Positions 24,748 through 38,200 of a stretch of DNA of 64,000 nucleotides are shown piece after piece. The DNA is taken from positions 13,787,925-13,851,924 of the forward strand of contig NC_068339.1 of assembly GCF_014633365.1 (NCBI RefSeq), read 5' to 3'. Origin of the DNA: Diospyros lotus. Taxonomy: Eukaryota > Streptophyta > Magnoliopsida > Ericales > Ebenaceae. The position numbers were made by a program, and so were the translations under genes. Within the stretch, counting starts at the first letter, position 1, and each line of letters starts with the position of its first letter. Below the pieces are notes generated by a model. That model searched no databases. It saw only the letters and a list, made by a program, of their open reading frames with translations, and was not told where the DNA came from.

Positions 24748-24905
24748 CTACGGCGTGAAATCGCTGATCGACGGCCCAGCTTCTAAAACAAGTCGGACTC
24801 GAATGAAATTCTGATCCTGTTAAACACCGGTGTGTCTGTATGACATACATACACCACATCCAAATAGGATTATAGGACTCGGCTTTGGTTGAGGCTTTCC
24901 GCCAA
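24748..24905 (-). promoter_or_regulatory. SKIP: Probable noncoding leader exon of SKIP
   Basis: On the minus strand a TATA-like (TA)n/TATATTTATG tract (24931-24952) is followed by a GC-richer stretch ending in a consensus donor, CCGTAG|GTAAAC, at 24748/24747. Candidate acceptors lie between about 23600 and 23650 next to a TTAGGGTTTT telo-box-type motif, just before the SKIP ATG. The layout fits a 5'-UTR intron of about 1.1 kb that contains the solo LTR. Inferred from sequence only. Confidence 0.5.
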
Positions 24906-24959
24906 CGTCGGTTCCTAAACGCCGTATACATAAATATATATATATATATATATTCTGTA

Positions 24960-26209
24960 TTCATGGGCCTCATTTGGTGGCCCATATGCGGTTAGTTAGG
25001 CCCATGCATATATTATCCCTTTCAATTATTGGGTAATTGACTATTGACGTGTGAGACTCAATTATGTATATACCAAAAATTTCATTTGAAGTAAAAAATA
25101 TTTTATATTTTTAAAATATTTTTTATGTATTGCTTAAAAAAACTAGAATGAGATGTTGAACCTATGTTATCATTATATCCAAACTTATCTTCATTTTAAA
25201 TTTATTAAAAAAATAAAAACTAAACTAAAATAAGCAAATGTGACAATTTTTGTTTAAAATTTTTTATTTTTCACTTACATCTATTATATAAACAAATACC
25301 TTATTTTGGTATTTAAAAAAGTTTTTTTAAAAATTTTTGTTTAAAAAACACAATAAAAAATTATTTCTTTGCTACTACTATACCAAAATTCATTTTTATA
25401 TAAAATTTGTCAAAATATAAAAGAATGCATGTATACACACATATACATATATTTCCGTACAGACCAAATTTCAAAAATAAGATAAAAAATCCTTTTTTTA
25501 AAAGAACATCTTATATTAAAAGTATTTGTTAATATAAAACATTTTAAGGGAGCAAAGCCAAAACCAAGGAAGTTTGGGATGGGGATGGAGCATTGACCGT
25601 GTTAGGGTTCTTCTTCAACTAGTAAGTCTTAAATCAAATGGGAAGGTTTTTTTATGCATATAATATAATAATAATATAACGTAAGGTAAAATTTTCACAT
25701 GTAATGTAAAACACTTAAAATTTCACATAGAATATCATGATTCAAATTAGTATAGAGATTTATTGAAAAACTTTCACATGTAATGTAAAACACTTAAAAT
25801 TTCACATAGAATATCATGATTCAAATCAGTATAGAGATTTATTGAAAAATTTAAATCCTGTATGGACTCCACTGAATGTTCAGTTTTGAGTGTGTATAAA
25901 CTGTGTCTACATCTGAATTTACCTGAAGAGTGCATTGGGGGAAAAGATCACCTGCATTTGAAGATTAGTCGGGCGAAGGTGAGACAGCCTAAGTAAACAA
26001 AATATATATATAAATAACGTAGGATAAAAATATTGCAGCCGCAAGACTAGGGAAGAAGGCAAGCTAAGCAGCATGCATCATGGCTACCACACAACTTGTT
26101 CAGCAATTCATCCATACAATTGCTTCTCATTCCAGTTCCAGTTCAAAGCAACTAATTAACAAAGTCAAGTCAGTCAGCACTCGGCAGTAAACAGAAGGTG
26201 AATTAATAA
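24960..26209. other. Intergenic region between SKIP (upstream end) and CNGC (3' end)
   Basis: AT-rich DNA without recognisable genes. It contains a 79-bp tandem duplication (separate entry). The last 150-300 bases before 26210 are probably the CNGC 3' UTR. Confidence 0.6.
25693..25851. repeat. 79-bp direct tandem duplication
   Basis: Two consecutive copies, beginning TTTCACATGTAATG and ending TTTATTGAAAAA, differ at about one or two positions. This suggests a recent local duplication. Confidence 0.9.
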
Positions 26210-29200
26210 TTAATCTGCATCAGCAGTGAAATCAGGCTCCGGTGGCTTCTGTAACTTCACCAATTCTCTCGCACTCTTAAGGTTCCTGTTCCGGTGAACC
26301 CCACGAAGCGCATTTGCCGCGAATTTAGAAGCCAGGAAGGTGGCACCAAGGCTGTATGAACTTCCACCGCCACCGCCGTGGCTCGCCCCGGCCAGGGCTT
26401 CTGCCGCTTCTTCCTCCTTCCGGCGAAGTTCCAAAATTTTCCGCTTCGAGTATCGCCGCCACGCCGCCTGGATGAAGCAAGCAGCCCATGTCCTCCACTG
26501 CTGCGAGTAGAACCGGAAAGTGTGCTGAACCTGTCGACTGTGGAGACGCCTGAACTGGCTGGCCACGAATTTCAGCTCTTCGGCTGTTAGGGCAAATGCC
26601 TCCACCTCTGTCAAAGCCTTCACCGTTCGCGTAGAAGAGGGTAGGTTCGAACCCGATTTGGGGTCCAATGCCCAAGTAAGAAGCTCCTCTCCACAGAAAT
26701 CCCCTTCTTTAAGCAAACTCCGGTTGAAAAACCCGCTCCTTCCACCATCAGTTGTCACACTCTCTAAGCGACCACGAATGATGAAAAGCATCTCATCCAC
26801 TGGATCTCCTTCTCGAACTATGTACGTGCTCTCTGTGTATAAACACGGCTTCAATCTCTCACAGATGGCATCCAGCAATCTTTCATCCATGCTTTCAAAC
26901 AGAGGGACCTACAATTTCCACAAGACACACTGATTTGACAGAGAAATGGAATGGCGCAATAACTTAAGATCTCACAGCTGAGAAATTCAAATAAATAGAC
27001 AAGTTTTACAGTTACAGCAAAGAAAAAAGGCCAGCTTTGGCAATACAATTTCTCGTATCAATTAATATTTAATACCCTCGAATTATTTAACTCAAAAAAC
27101 GGCTCAAAGGACTGAAAGAATCTCACAAAATGTAAGGTCCACAAATCAGAAATACCTTTATTTTATTTATTTACTATTCTCACTATTAATATATTTGTAT
27201 GTGTGTGTGTGTAGAACCTCTCATTGGCATCCTGGTAAATCTCTTTGACTGACTAATCTACTGCAGCCTTATCTCAATTACTCCAATTGTCCAAGAATTA
27301 GCAAAATTCAAAAATTAAACTAGCTATTTGTTATCAGTGTGTGAGTGATGCCATTGCAACCGGAGACACCAATAGCCATGAGCACCAGAAACAAGTAGAG
27401 AAACAAGACATTACCCGCTTCACCAAAGCCAGGCAAAGATGTCGTTTTATGTCCCTTCTAAGATCCTTGGGTAGACACTGAACCAAGCTTTCTTCATCCA
27501 CTCCACGTGTTGCCAACCACTTGTACTGATCATAGCGTCTGACCCGTTCCCTGAGATCTGGTGGGAGCAAGCGATGATGCATCCACTGCTCTGAATCACG
27601 TCTTTTGACTCTCATCTCCTCAAGTCGAATGGTAAGAGACTGAAGATATGTCTGTAACAAAGACAACCAGTAACATAAGCATAAAACCACTAACACAAGG
27701 TTATTCCACTTAATTTACTTTCCTCCATGACAATGACTTTATATGTACATATCATTGGTGATGCCTTGTTACCTAAAGCCATATAATTTCGAGTGCTGGG
27801 AAGTTAAATGTGTAATATACACTTTCTATTGGCCGCGTGTTTGGATTTTAGTCAATAAGTCAAGCAAACAAAATTATAAATAATTGCTTCTGGTTGGTTG
27901 GCTGCAAAGACTGTAAAAGAAAGCCACAAAGTTGAAGATGCTAAAATAGAAAAACCAAACAAAAAGAATGCCAAGGGGATGGAAGGCTTTGAAAGTAGAC
28001 ACAAGGCCAGTGCAAAAAGTAGGATAAAGGAGAAACTATGAAATTGGTATTACATATCTCTGAGTGACAAATATTAGCTCCCCCCCCAACACACACACAC
28101 ACACAACCGCCCATGGGTGTGTAACAGCAATAGAAACAGGAATGCTAAACCTCTTTAAGCAAAGAATTCCCCCTTTGCATTTACAAATATCTGGTAAAAG
28201 GAAGAGAATATAACCAGCATAAACCTCTAAATCACAGGCTTAATTTATCAAGCTACTATAATTTCCAGCATGCTTGTGGATGGCAGACAAAGACATCAAA
28301 TGTCAAAACTTCAACCAAAAATTCCACCTTTCAATTTTGCACTATGTAAACAGCATGAGAAGATTGTAATGATCATAAACCTCTAAAATGACAGGCTTTG
28401 AGTTACCAAGTTCGTATGATATAATGATTCCAGTATCCCATGGAATTTTTGCCTACCTACTCTCTGAACATATCGTAGCAACGCTATCTGTCCTTTTCTA
28501 TTCAACAGGTAACGATATTCAACTCAAGTCTCTTTATTGAATAAGCGCAGCCTAACCCACTCAGGTCCCCCCCCCCCCTGCCCCTCTCTCTCTCTCTCTC
28601 TCTCTCGGAAGGTACATGGCAGAAACACTTAAAGCAGCTTATTATGAGAATACAGCTATTGCACATTATTATCCCCTCATGAAATGGGTTGCCCTCGAGC
28701 AGCCATCTCCATTTAATCTGAGCTTGTGGGCGGTTACCTCTATCCCATTCTTCCCCAGGAAGCACAAAATGAGACATGGTCCCAGATTGATTCATCTGCT
28801 TGGTTCCTAATGCTACATTAACCCCTGTATCATAAATTCACTGGCCTTGCCAATGCAGCTCCAGTAGATTCCCCATATAATCTAATAATAAATGACTCAA
28901 CCCTGCAAAATTAAGCCCAAAGACACTTCTTCTGGCCCTGTCTTAGAAAAGATGTCTACCCAGAAAATTTTCATATCCAATATATAATGGTTTGCTCATG
29001 GTTCATCGGAATGGGGTTTCAAATGGAGAGAACTACTTCCAAGGATCAGAATCCTTGAAGACCATCTTCAGTTGAAGGAATCCTTTGCCTGTTAAGGCAC
29101 CAACCTCACTGCTAACTGCATCTATATCTATTGCCCCGTGCTCAGTGTGGAGCTTGAAATAATATTTTCAGGTCATCCAAAATGAAAAGAAGAAAAATTA

Positions 29201-32200
29201 CGCTCATTGACCAGCAGATACATTAAAAACTCAATTTCAAAAAGTAAAACCCATTTGCAGATAGAAAACCAGGCAGAGATGATTCTCAAAAAGCATGAGG
29301 GCCCTTGTCCAAACACCATGGTACCATAACATTATCATACACTGATCACCATGACTAACTTCTGAGAATTATCTTAAAATAATAGACTGAATGATATACT
29401 GCAAGCATGACCACATTAGCCAACAATAATCAGCCTTCCTCAACCACATCCCCCCATCCCAAAATATAAATAAAGCAAAATGAAGAGAGACAGAAATAAC
29501 TTTAGCTTACCCAAAGATGGATTTGGGGGCAGGGGGCAAAGAAAGAAAGAGTTTTTGGTGCAGAAAATTTTAGTACATTGCCACGAGGAAGTAACAATAT
29601 AATTCCAAATTTACCTGCATGTTTCCAATCAATAGGGCAAAGAGAATGAGTCCAAATATGGCTAGTGCTATGGAGAATATAGACTCTCCAGGGTAGGTGC
29701 TGGTTTGAAGTCCCTGGCCAAGTGTACTGCAGACAGCAAAAGAAAATATCTGATGTCAGTCATAAGCAGGTATAGTGATTGCAGTACATCTAAAAAGGTC
29801 GTCCTGGTGCATGAGGCTCCACAAAGAGGCCGTTTATACAACTCAAGCCAGTACCTGGCTAGTAATAAAGGAGCAACCTTACTGCTGCTCCCAAGCCTTG
29901 CTCTCTATCGCAGTATCACTATTAGAAAGAAAATTATGGTAGGATGCAGATAAGAGTGACAAAAGTTCTGTCACACCAAACTAAGGTCAGGCTCATGCAA
30001 AAGCAAGGCCACTAGAAGAAGTGATCCAACAATCCAACCTAATACGAACAACCCCAAGAAAAACTTAACTGGTTTAAATTCCAATTAAGATTTCAATGAC
30101 ATTGTTTCTTGGCTCAACTAGGGGAAGAAAATCCCCCATCCATCATCAAGGTGTCTCTTTCATTATCTGTGACCTGTGGCTCCAAAAGTATGATTTAGTC
30201 CCATTTTTATGCAAATACATGATGAAAGCAAATCTCTAAACTGTCTCAAGTATATTAAGGGTGACAGGAAAGATTACTACATAGCTCTTTAATGAAAATC
30301 ACACAACAGTACAAGTTTAGAAGACAACAAAGGACAGTGGCCCAGGAGTTAAACAAAATATGCCCTCAGATATAGCCAATTGGGGAAAATCTATATATGT
30401 AGCTCATGCAAGTGACAAGTAAGAAGGCCAGGTGAGTTGATATTACCATAAAAAACACACACTTAAAACACTTGCTTCATTACAACTAAGCATACCAAAT
30501 TGAAATCGCAATCAGAGTTAAAAGGAAAAAGAACATACACACAAGATACTCTATAATAAAAAATGGGGAAAATTACATAAAAATATGCACGAGATTAATA
30601 TAAGCACCTCAAGTTCTGCAGACCCCACCACAGGCAGTAACAATATTTAGAAAGGAACTTCTTGGAAGAGACAATGCCAGATGACAAAGCCTGTTCGAAT
30701 ATTCCAAAATTGAATGGAGGATTGTCATCACCTACACCGCAACTGGAATTTAGAACTGAAGCACTGGTATTATTCCATGCATCATAACCTGTCATGTTCT
30801 GGTTCCCACAATATAAGAAGTCTGTCTTACACACCCCATTACTGTCATGTTTACAGGCATTTTGCCAGCATGTATCATTACGTTCTACAGACAGCAAATA
30901 CCAGAATGCCCCAACAATCTGCAAAAGTTCCATCCAAGAGGAACAAATAAGTCATATTGCAAAATGATTGATAGCCTGAAAATTAAGGAGTTTTTAAGAA
31001 AACAAAATAAACACAACAAAAACAAAAATTGGTCTAGGGGTGCAGTTGGCAGAGAGAATTGAGGTGAAAAAGCCTAAGCGATAAATCTTGTATTTCATGC
31101 CCCTTTACAGCCAAGCTAGGGGAGAAGTTAGTAAAGTCCAGATGTTTGGCCACCAATGACAGCATCACAATATCATAAAGAAAGGCACCACAACTTGCTA
31201 GCATCATTTCAGCACAATGAAAAGCAGGAACATGTCAAGCCTAAATCCTGCTAGGTGGGATTGGTTACATGGATTTTAGTTCTCAATTATCTCTATCTAT
31301 GGGCATATCTTCTATAAGGCTATTATAATGTATATCGTGCCTCAAAGTTCTCCACCAAGTCTTTCTCAGTCATCTTCTGTCTCATTTGTTGAAAACGTCT
31401 TTCATTCCATTTACTCTCCTCACATGAACATCTATCAATCTTCTTCTCGTGTAATGTGACCAAATCATCTTAATCACATCTCATGCATCTTATATTCAAT
31501 AGGAGATACTTTGACTTTATGACAGATGGCCTCATTTCTAATTCTATCCTTTTTTGTATGGTTGCATATCCACCACAATATCCTCATCTTCATTATGCTT
31601 ATATTTTCAACATGTTGGTGCTTTACTGCCCAACATTCATATGGTTTTGTAGCCATCCAATAAAAAAATTTCTTTTTAGATTTAATGGGGTTTTAATATT
31701 GCATAAAACATTAAATGCACTTCTCCATTTTAACCATCATGCCTTAATTTTGTGAGCAATATCCTCAATAATTTCTCCACCTTTTTGGACAATTAATCCA
31801 AAATATCTAAACTGATCTTTCATTGGAGTAAATTGATCTTCAAGTCTTATCATAACATCATTCACATTTATATTTTTACTAAACTGACATTCTATATATT
31901 TAGTTTTCGATGTACTCAACTTTAAGGCTTTGAATTTCAAGGTGTTCTTCCATTTCTAGAACTTAGGAATAATGCTTTCTTTTGTCACATCGACCAAGAC
32001 ATGTCATCTGCAGATAATGCACCAAGACACCTCTTACTGTATGTGTTCAATGAGTTCACCCAACAAATGAACCATAGAGATAAGAGCTTAATGGAAATCC
32101 TTTAAGTATCCAATTATAATTGAAAACCCCCAATATCTCCTCTAAAAGTTCTAACACATGTTTCATGATGCATGTCACATAACCTATATATAAGCAACTT

Positions 32201-35200
32201 GAACTCCTTTCTTCTCTAAAACCTTGCATGAAAATATCTCTGGAGATTTTGTTATAATCAGCTTCACTTTAAATTTATAAACGCCATACGTAAAACTTTC
32301 TATTTCTCTCTAGACCTTTTCATCAACAAGTATATAGCTACCATTGTTGACCTATTAGGCATGAAACTAAATTGATTTTCAAACACCTTAGTTTATCTTC
32401 TTAAACTTTGTTCACTCACCCCCACCCAAAAGTTTCATAATGTGCCTCTTTAGCTTGATCCCTTCATAATTTTCACAACTTTGAATATCTCATTTGTTCT
32501 TCTAAATAAACATTAGAATAATCCTCCATTCGTCAAACAATCTCCTTGGTTTAAGGATTGCATTGAATAATTTTGTTAACTACAAAATGCATTATCCACC
32601 TATGTAAGTCCATGCTTTAATTGAGTTTAATTTAACTACCTCGTCACTCTTCCCTTTTTTGTGGCTTTCTTCACTTCTTTTGAACAAATGAGTTTATAGA
32701 AGATAAAATTCCTACCTCCCTAAAATTACTAAGATGTCTCAATGTAATATTTGTTTCTCCACATTCAATGAGTAGCTTCAAGAAACACTCTTTCCACTCT
32801 CCTTGATTGCCCCTTTATTTATCAGTACCTAGCTCAAATCATTGTCCTTGTTTCTCTTGCTTTAGCCACCTTACGTATATCTCTTTCACCACCCTTTGTT
32901 TTAAGTTGGTTGAACAATTTTTCATTAACTTTTGGCCCTACTTCCCTCACAGCCTTCTTAGCCCCCTTCTTAGCTAATATACATTTTCAAAATTTTCCCA
33001 TAAGGGCATGCATGTAAAGTCTTGAAACATTTTTTTTTTTTTTTTGGGTTTTTTCTTTACCTCCTTACTCTTTTACATTAGTTTTTCCTCTTGACTCCCT
33101 TAGAATAGTTTTGCTATGTTTGAAATTGTAGTAGCTATTTCATTCCATTAATAAGATTTATCTCACCTTTTACAATCCAATCTCTTCTATCACACACTTT
33201 TTCTTGAAAATAACTTACTTTACCTTTTTAAATCCCACCATTTAATTTTTAGGTTTTGCTTCTTATTAGTGTTTATTTTCCATTTTTTGACATTGACAAA
33301 ATTATTAGCTATAACCAGAAAAAGATGTCAACTAAGGATGCTCATAACCACCTATCAAAAAGAAATAAGGATGCTCCATAACCTTATGTGAACCTACCAA
33401 AAAATTTTACTAATTGACACAATTAATTAACTTTTAAGAATGTCAGGTGCAACTTATCTACAATCAACCATCATGATTTCATGATATATTTCACAAGTGC
33501 CTAGAGCTCTACATCAAAGTCCTCACAGTTAAATCCAAGGCTAAAGTCAACCACACAACAAGGATCTTCAGAGGGTCTATAAATGGGAAAATAATATCAT
33601 CTCCATGTGAATCCACTTAGACATGCCTACAAAGTTAACACAAGGAAACTCTTGGGAACTGTGGTACATAAACATGGATTTTGATCCTAAACCATCTACA
33701 ATTGCTGCTATGAAGAAGTATCTAAACCATTAAAGAAAATAAGTAAAGATTTTGATTGGTCAAACCATATATATCTATGTCAATTTCCTCCTCCCACAGC
33801 TAAGTCACCCAACACTTCAATCCTCACCTCAAGAAAGCGTCACGACCCCAAGGGTATAGTAGTAAATGTACTAGTAGTTGTAGTAAAATGCATTGGCTGT
33901 ATTGAAACTTAGGCTGCTGATTCATGTTGTACCTTTCAGTTAACTACTAACTGAAAGATAGAACAACCTATAAATTGGCTAGAGTAGTTAGAGAATGCAC
34001 TGTGGAAGGATAATCAGATTGTCTCTCTCAGATTCTCTCTCAAATTCTCTCCCTTTCTCTTGGTTCTCCCTAATTTCCCTCTCAATTCTCTGTTCTCCCT
34101 CTCAATCTCCTATGTTCTCCCTCCAATTCTCTCTAATTCTCAGTTTCTACCTAAAAAGCCCTAACTCAGGTCTTAGGTGCGTGACAGAAAGCCTCCAAAT
34201 TGAATATAGTATCAATGAGTGCTTTAAGCCAATAAAATTGCTCACATATCCCTCCTTGCCATAAATGCTTAATAGCCAGACAGGCCTTTGACAATATGCA
34301 TATAGCCTCTAGCTTAGTCAATTAAGTAAAAGGCAGCCCATGCCATGAGAACTTCGAGTATTGTTCTTTGAGGGAAAGAATCCCAAGTGCGTTATGGAAA
34401 ATAGGAAAGGACTTCTAGAGTGTTCAGAGGTGCTCCCACATCCCTAGGAGAAGGTGTGACAAATGGACATGTGTAACTAAGAATTAGAGAAGAAAGAATG
34501 ATAAGAAAGATGATGGTGGTGTTTTGGGGCGGGGGGAGAGAGAGAGATTAAAAGTACACAACAGAGATGAGACAAACAAAAAGGAGATAAGGGATGGGAA
34601 TTGGGGTGAAGATGAAAGGGCGACAGAGAGAAATGACCAAACAGGGTGAAAGAAATAATAAAGAATAAGAGATTAAAGCGAAAAAGATATCATGAAAGAA
34701 AAGTATATGATAAGAGAATAAATATGACAAAGCAGAGAATCTAAAACTCATATATGACTTTATTTCACCTCTTGGTGGCTCAAAGTTTCGAACTCATTGT
34801 ATACCACCTATTATGGCCTTCAAAGAACCTCAAAAACTCATAACCTTCTCAAAATTCTTATACCAACTAGTTTATTCCATTATTTATTAAATTTGGAGAC
34901 CTTATGTTGGATTGAAGTAGGATTAGCAATTGAAAAATTGCAGGGTCAATCTGATTCCAGAAGATGTTTTCATACTGGGCAACGAACTAGGCAGAGTAAA
35001 GTGAAAGACAATCATATAGTTTACAACTAATAGAAAGTCATCATAATATCTCTTTAAGATTATAGAGCCTTCCAAAAAATAAGGTGAGCTTATAATTAAT
35101 AAAAGTGAAGTGAGCTTGTAAGTGATATATTGAGATAATAAAGTTTGTATGATAAAGTTATACAATTGCTGCCACATTAAATAGACAAATGACAATTCTA

Positions 35201-38200
35201 CTGGACAAAAAGGGTGAATAATGGTGTTGCTGCTGTTTGTGGATTGCATTTAAAAAAGGTTAAAAGTTAAGAAAAGTGCTCAAACTCACATAAATCAGTG
35301 ACGCCACAGTTCACAATTATCACAGAATTAAATTGGGATCATTAGCAAGAAGCTCATTTTCCCAACAAGGAGAGTACCGGTTATAATCGCATATTCTAGC
35401 TATAGCTATCATAAGAAATTCATGGTACAATTAGAAACATCTCAAAAAAGTGTGACTAGGCTATCTTGTACTCATTGAACAAAAAAAGATGGGATGAAAA
35501 ATGAAATATAACAACAAAACAAAGCTGCTGAGTTGAAGCAATGCTTACATGACTAGCAAGCATGTATAACAGCAAATAGTACACAGCACCAGCCCATGCT
35601 GTTTCAGCAAAGACTCCAGAAGTCCTTTTCAATTCAGAAGTTAAAGGTAGCATCCGGACAAATCGGGGAATATACTGAAGCAAGATAATGAAGAACAAGG
35701 CCCGTTTTGTAGCCAGTACATCAGAGCCTTCTGATCCATGCAGAAATTTCCACACCACAATCTGCACAAATTAAAAAAATTATATTAAATTATTCATAAC
35801 AAACCTCACAGCAAGCAAATCTGATACCAATACACATATCTGGTAAAAAATATGTATGATAGTCATATCCTCATGTCCTTGAGCATGAGAATCAAATGAG
35901 TCCATAATCATGCCAATATGAGTAGGTGCCACTATGGAACATCAATCCTGCATTTTCATTATTATTATTGGTAAGTTACATCAATCCTTTATATTTGCAT
36001 TAAAATTCATGTCATAATATAAGGCTCTTGAGATCACAAACATTCATACATTGTCTTGTTAGTTATCTAAATCTTGATTTTGGACTAATTCTGATTAACT
36101 ATGTCAATATAGTTTGACATTATAATGTAAATGAAGCAACCACAAGTTCAAACACAATGATATCAAAGTTCAATAGTTGACCCATGCCTCTTAATTGGAA
36201 CTTAAGGGAATGAAACATAAAATAAGCAAAAAAATCTAAAAGAGAAAGAAAAAGTAAAGCAAAAGAGAGAAGAACAGAGGGAATGCTCTAGAGTGCTTCA
36301 GACCACCAATAGAAAAGTAATAGCAAATAACAAAGAAGACACAGAAAATTTTGAGGTCAGTATGGGGAATCTTGTCCACAACAACACAACAGATGAGGGT
36401 GATGCAAAATGATCAACAAAAAGATAGTTCGGATACCAAATTGATGTAGAACCAAGAACAAGAATACAAGAATAAACTAAAAAACTCGATCAATATCAAT
36501 AATCAAAACTACCTTCAGTTACATACTAAAGAACTATATATAGGCAACTAATAAACATTATCCTACTCTAATTATAGTTCCAATTGATATAATCCCTATC
36601 TAATAAGGATTGTAATGGAATCTAATGACTGGAGGATTATCAAAATGATAAACAAAAGAAATTAGGAAACAAACTAAAATAGGAAATAAACAAAAGAAAT
36701 AATACTAATTCCTCTACTTTTCTATTCTACATCAGTGGGTCAACTACATAAATTTTGCCGCTCTAGTTATTTTTATCTATGGTCCTACCTTCTGTGAGAC
36801 CCTTATAACTAAAACAAATAAAATAACACTTTGTCAAGGAGAGAGGGAGAAGATTCGTCACCTAACACCCTGAAGTCAATAACTTACTGTCAAGAAACCA
36901 ACAAAAAGAACACAGCTCTCTAAATGTTTAATTTCCAAATGAGATGATAATCAACAACCCAATATGATATTAGAGGACGCAAGAGATTGTCTTTAAATCT
37001 CCTGACTACTTAATAATTAAATATTTGCAGATCTTTCCCCAGCTTATTAACAAGAACCTAGCCACAAGTGCAGGACGTGTTAAAAATTACAAAATAACTC
37101 CCCTTCCCACCTAAACAGTTAAAATTTTCCAAATAGTGGTCAACAATTGTAACACCCCGCTCCAACCGAGCGTGGCGTTAATCCAGGATTTCGGGAATAA
37201 TTCAATCCAATACACATAAATCAATCCCCAATAATCCCGTTCCACCTTTTCAACATATCAAACTTAAAAATCAATAAGCTAAGACATGTAATATCATCAT
37301 AAATGCAAAAATAAGATCGAAACCTCAAATGGTACATAATTGCAATCGCTTTATTTATATCATAGAAACTGTACCATTGTATAACATCATGTCTTCAAAA
37401 CATAATACATAGAGACTCATCTCTCAGAAGTAATAACTGAACATCTCAACATGGTCAAAAGATATGCTAAAGATCTAATATGTAAGTAATGACTACGTCT
37501 TAAAAACCTCATTTTCCTTAGCGTCACTACTTTCATCTAAAACATTTGAATATTTCAAAAACATAGTCCAAATTAGATACTGAATCATCTAAGTGAGAGT
37601 TCAAAAACATTTTCATGAATATATGCAAAACCATGAATAAAACTGATATATTCCGACATGTCTCAGCCCAAGAGAATCTCATACAGCGCTTAACCCATAT
37701 CATGGGAAAAGAGCAATCTCTCTGAAAGCAACACAACTATATCGACAAATTGGCATAACATAGTCCTGGCTTAAGAGGGCAACATCAACGCCTCTCTCTG
37801 ATATAACGGAAAACCAACGTTACCACTTTCGACAAGGAAAGGTCAACGTCAACACAGGAACCGGGGGAATCACCCCACTATCATGTCAGGGATTACGTTT
37901 CCACTTAAAAGCATTCCGAATCACATCAACACAAAACCTTGGCCACGAGATGATTAACACTAACCCTGAGAATCTACATCCACCTCGGAAATAATGCTAT
38001 CACTCAAAGAAACTTGAGGTGGTGTCCACTCTCAGCCCCACCACTTGAGCCGATTCTAAGTGGTGTCCACTCTCAACCCCACCACTTGAGGCATCCAGGG
38101 TAGTGTCCACTCTCAGCCCCGTAGTTCTGAAAGGTGATAGGCGCATCAAGGCGTAAAGGGTCCTGGAGCCTGAGACACTAGGCGTGCCTTTTAGGAAAAA

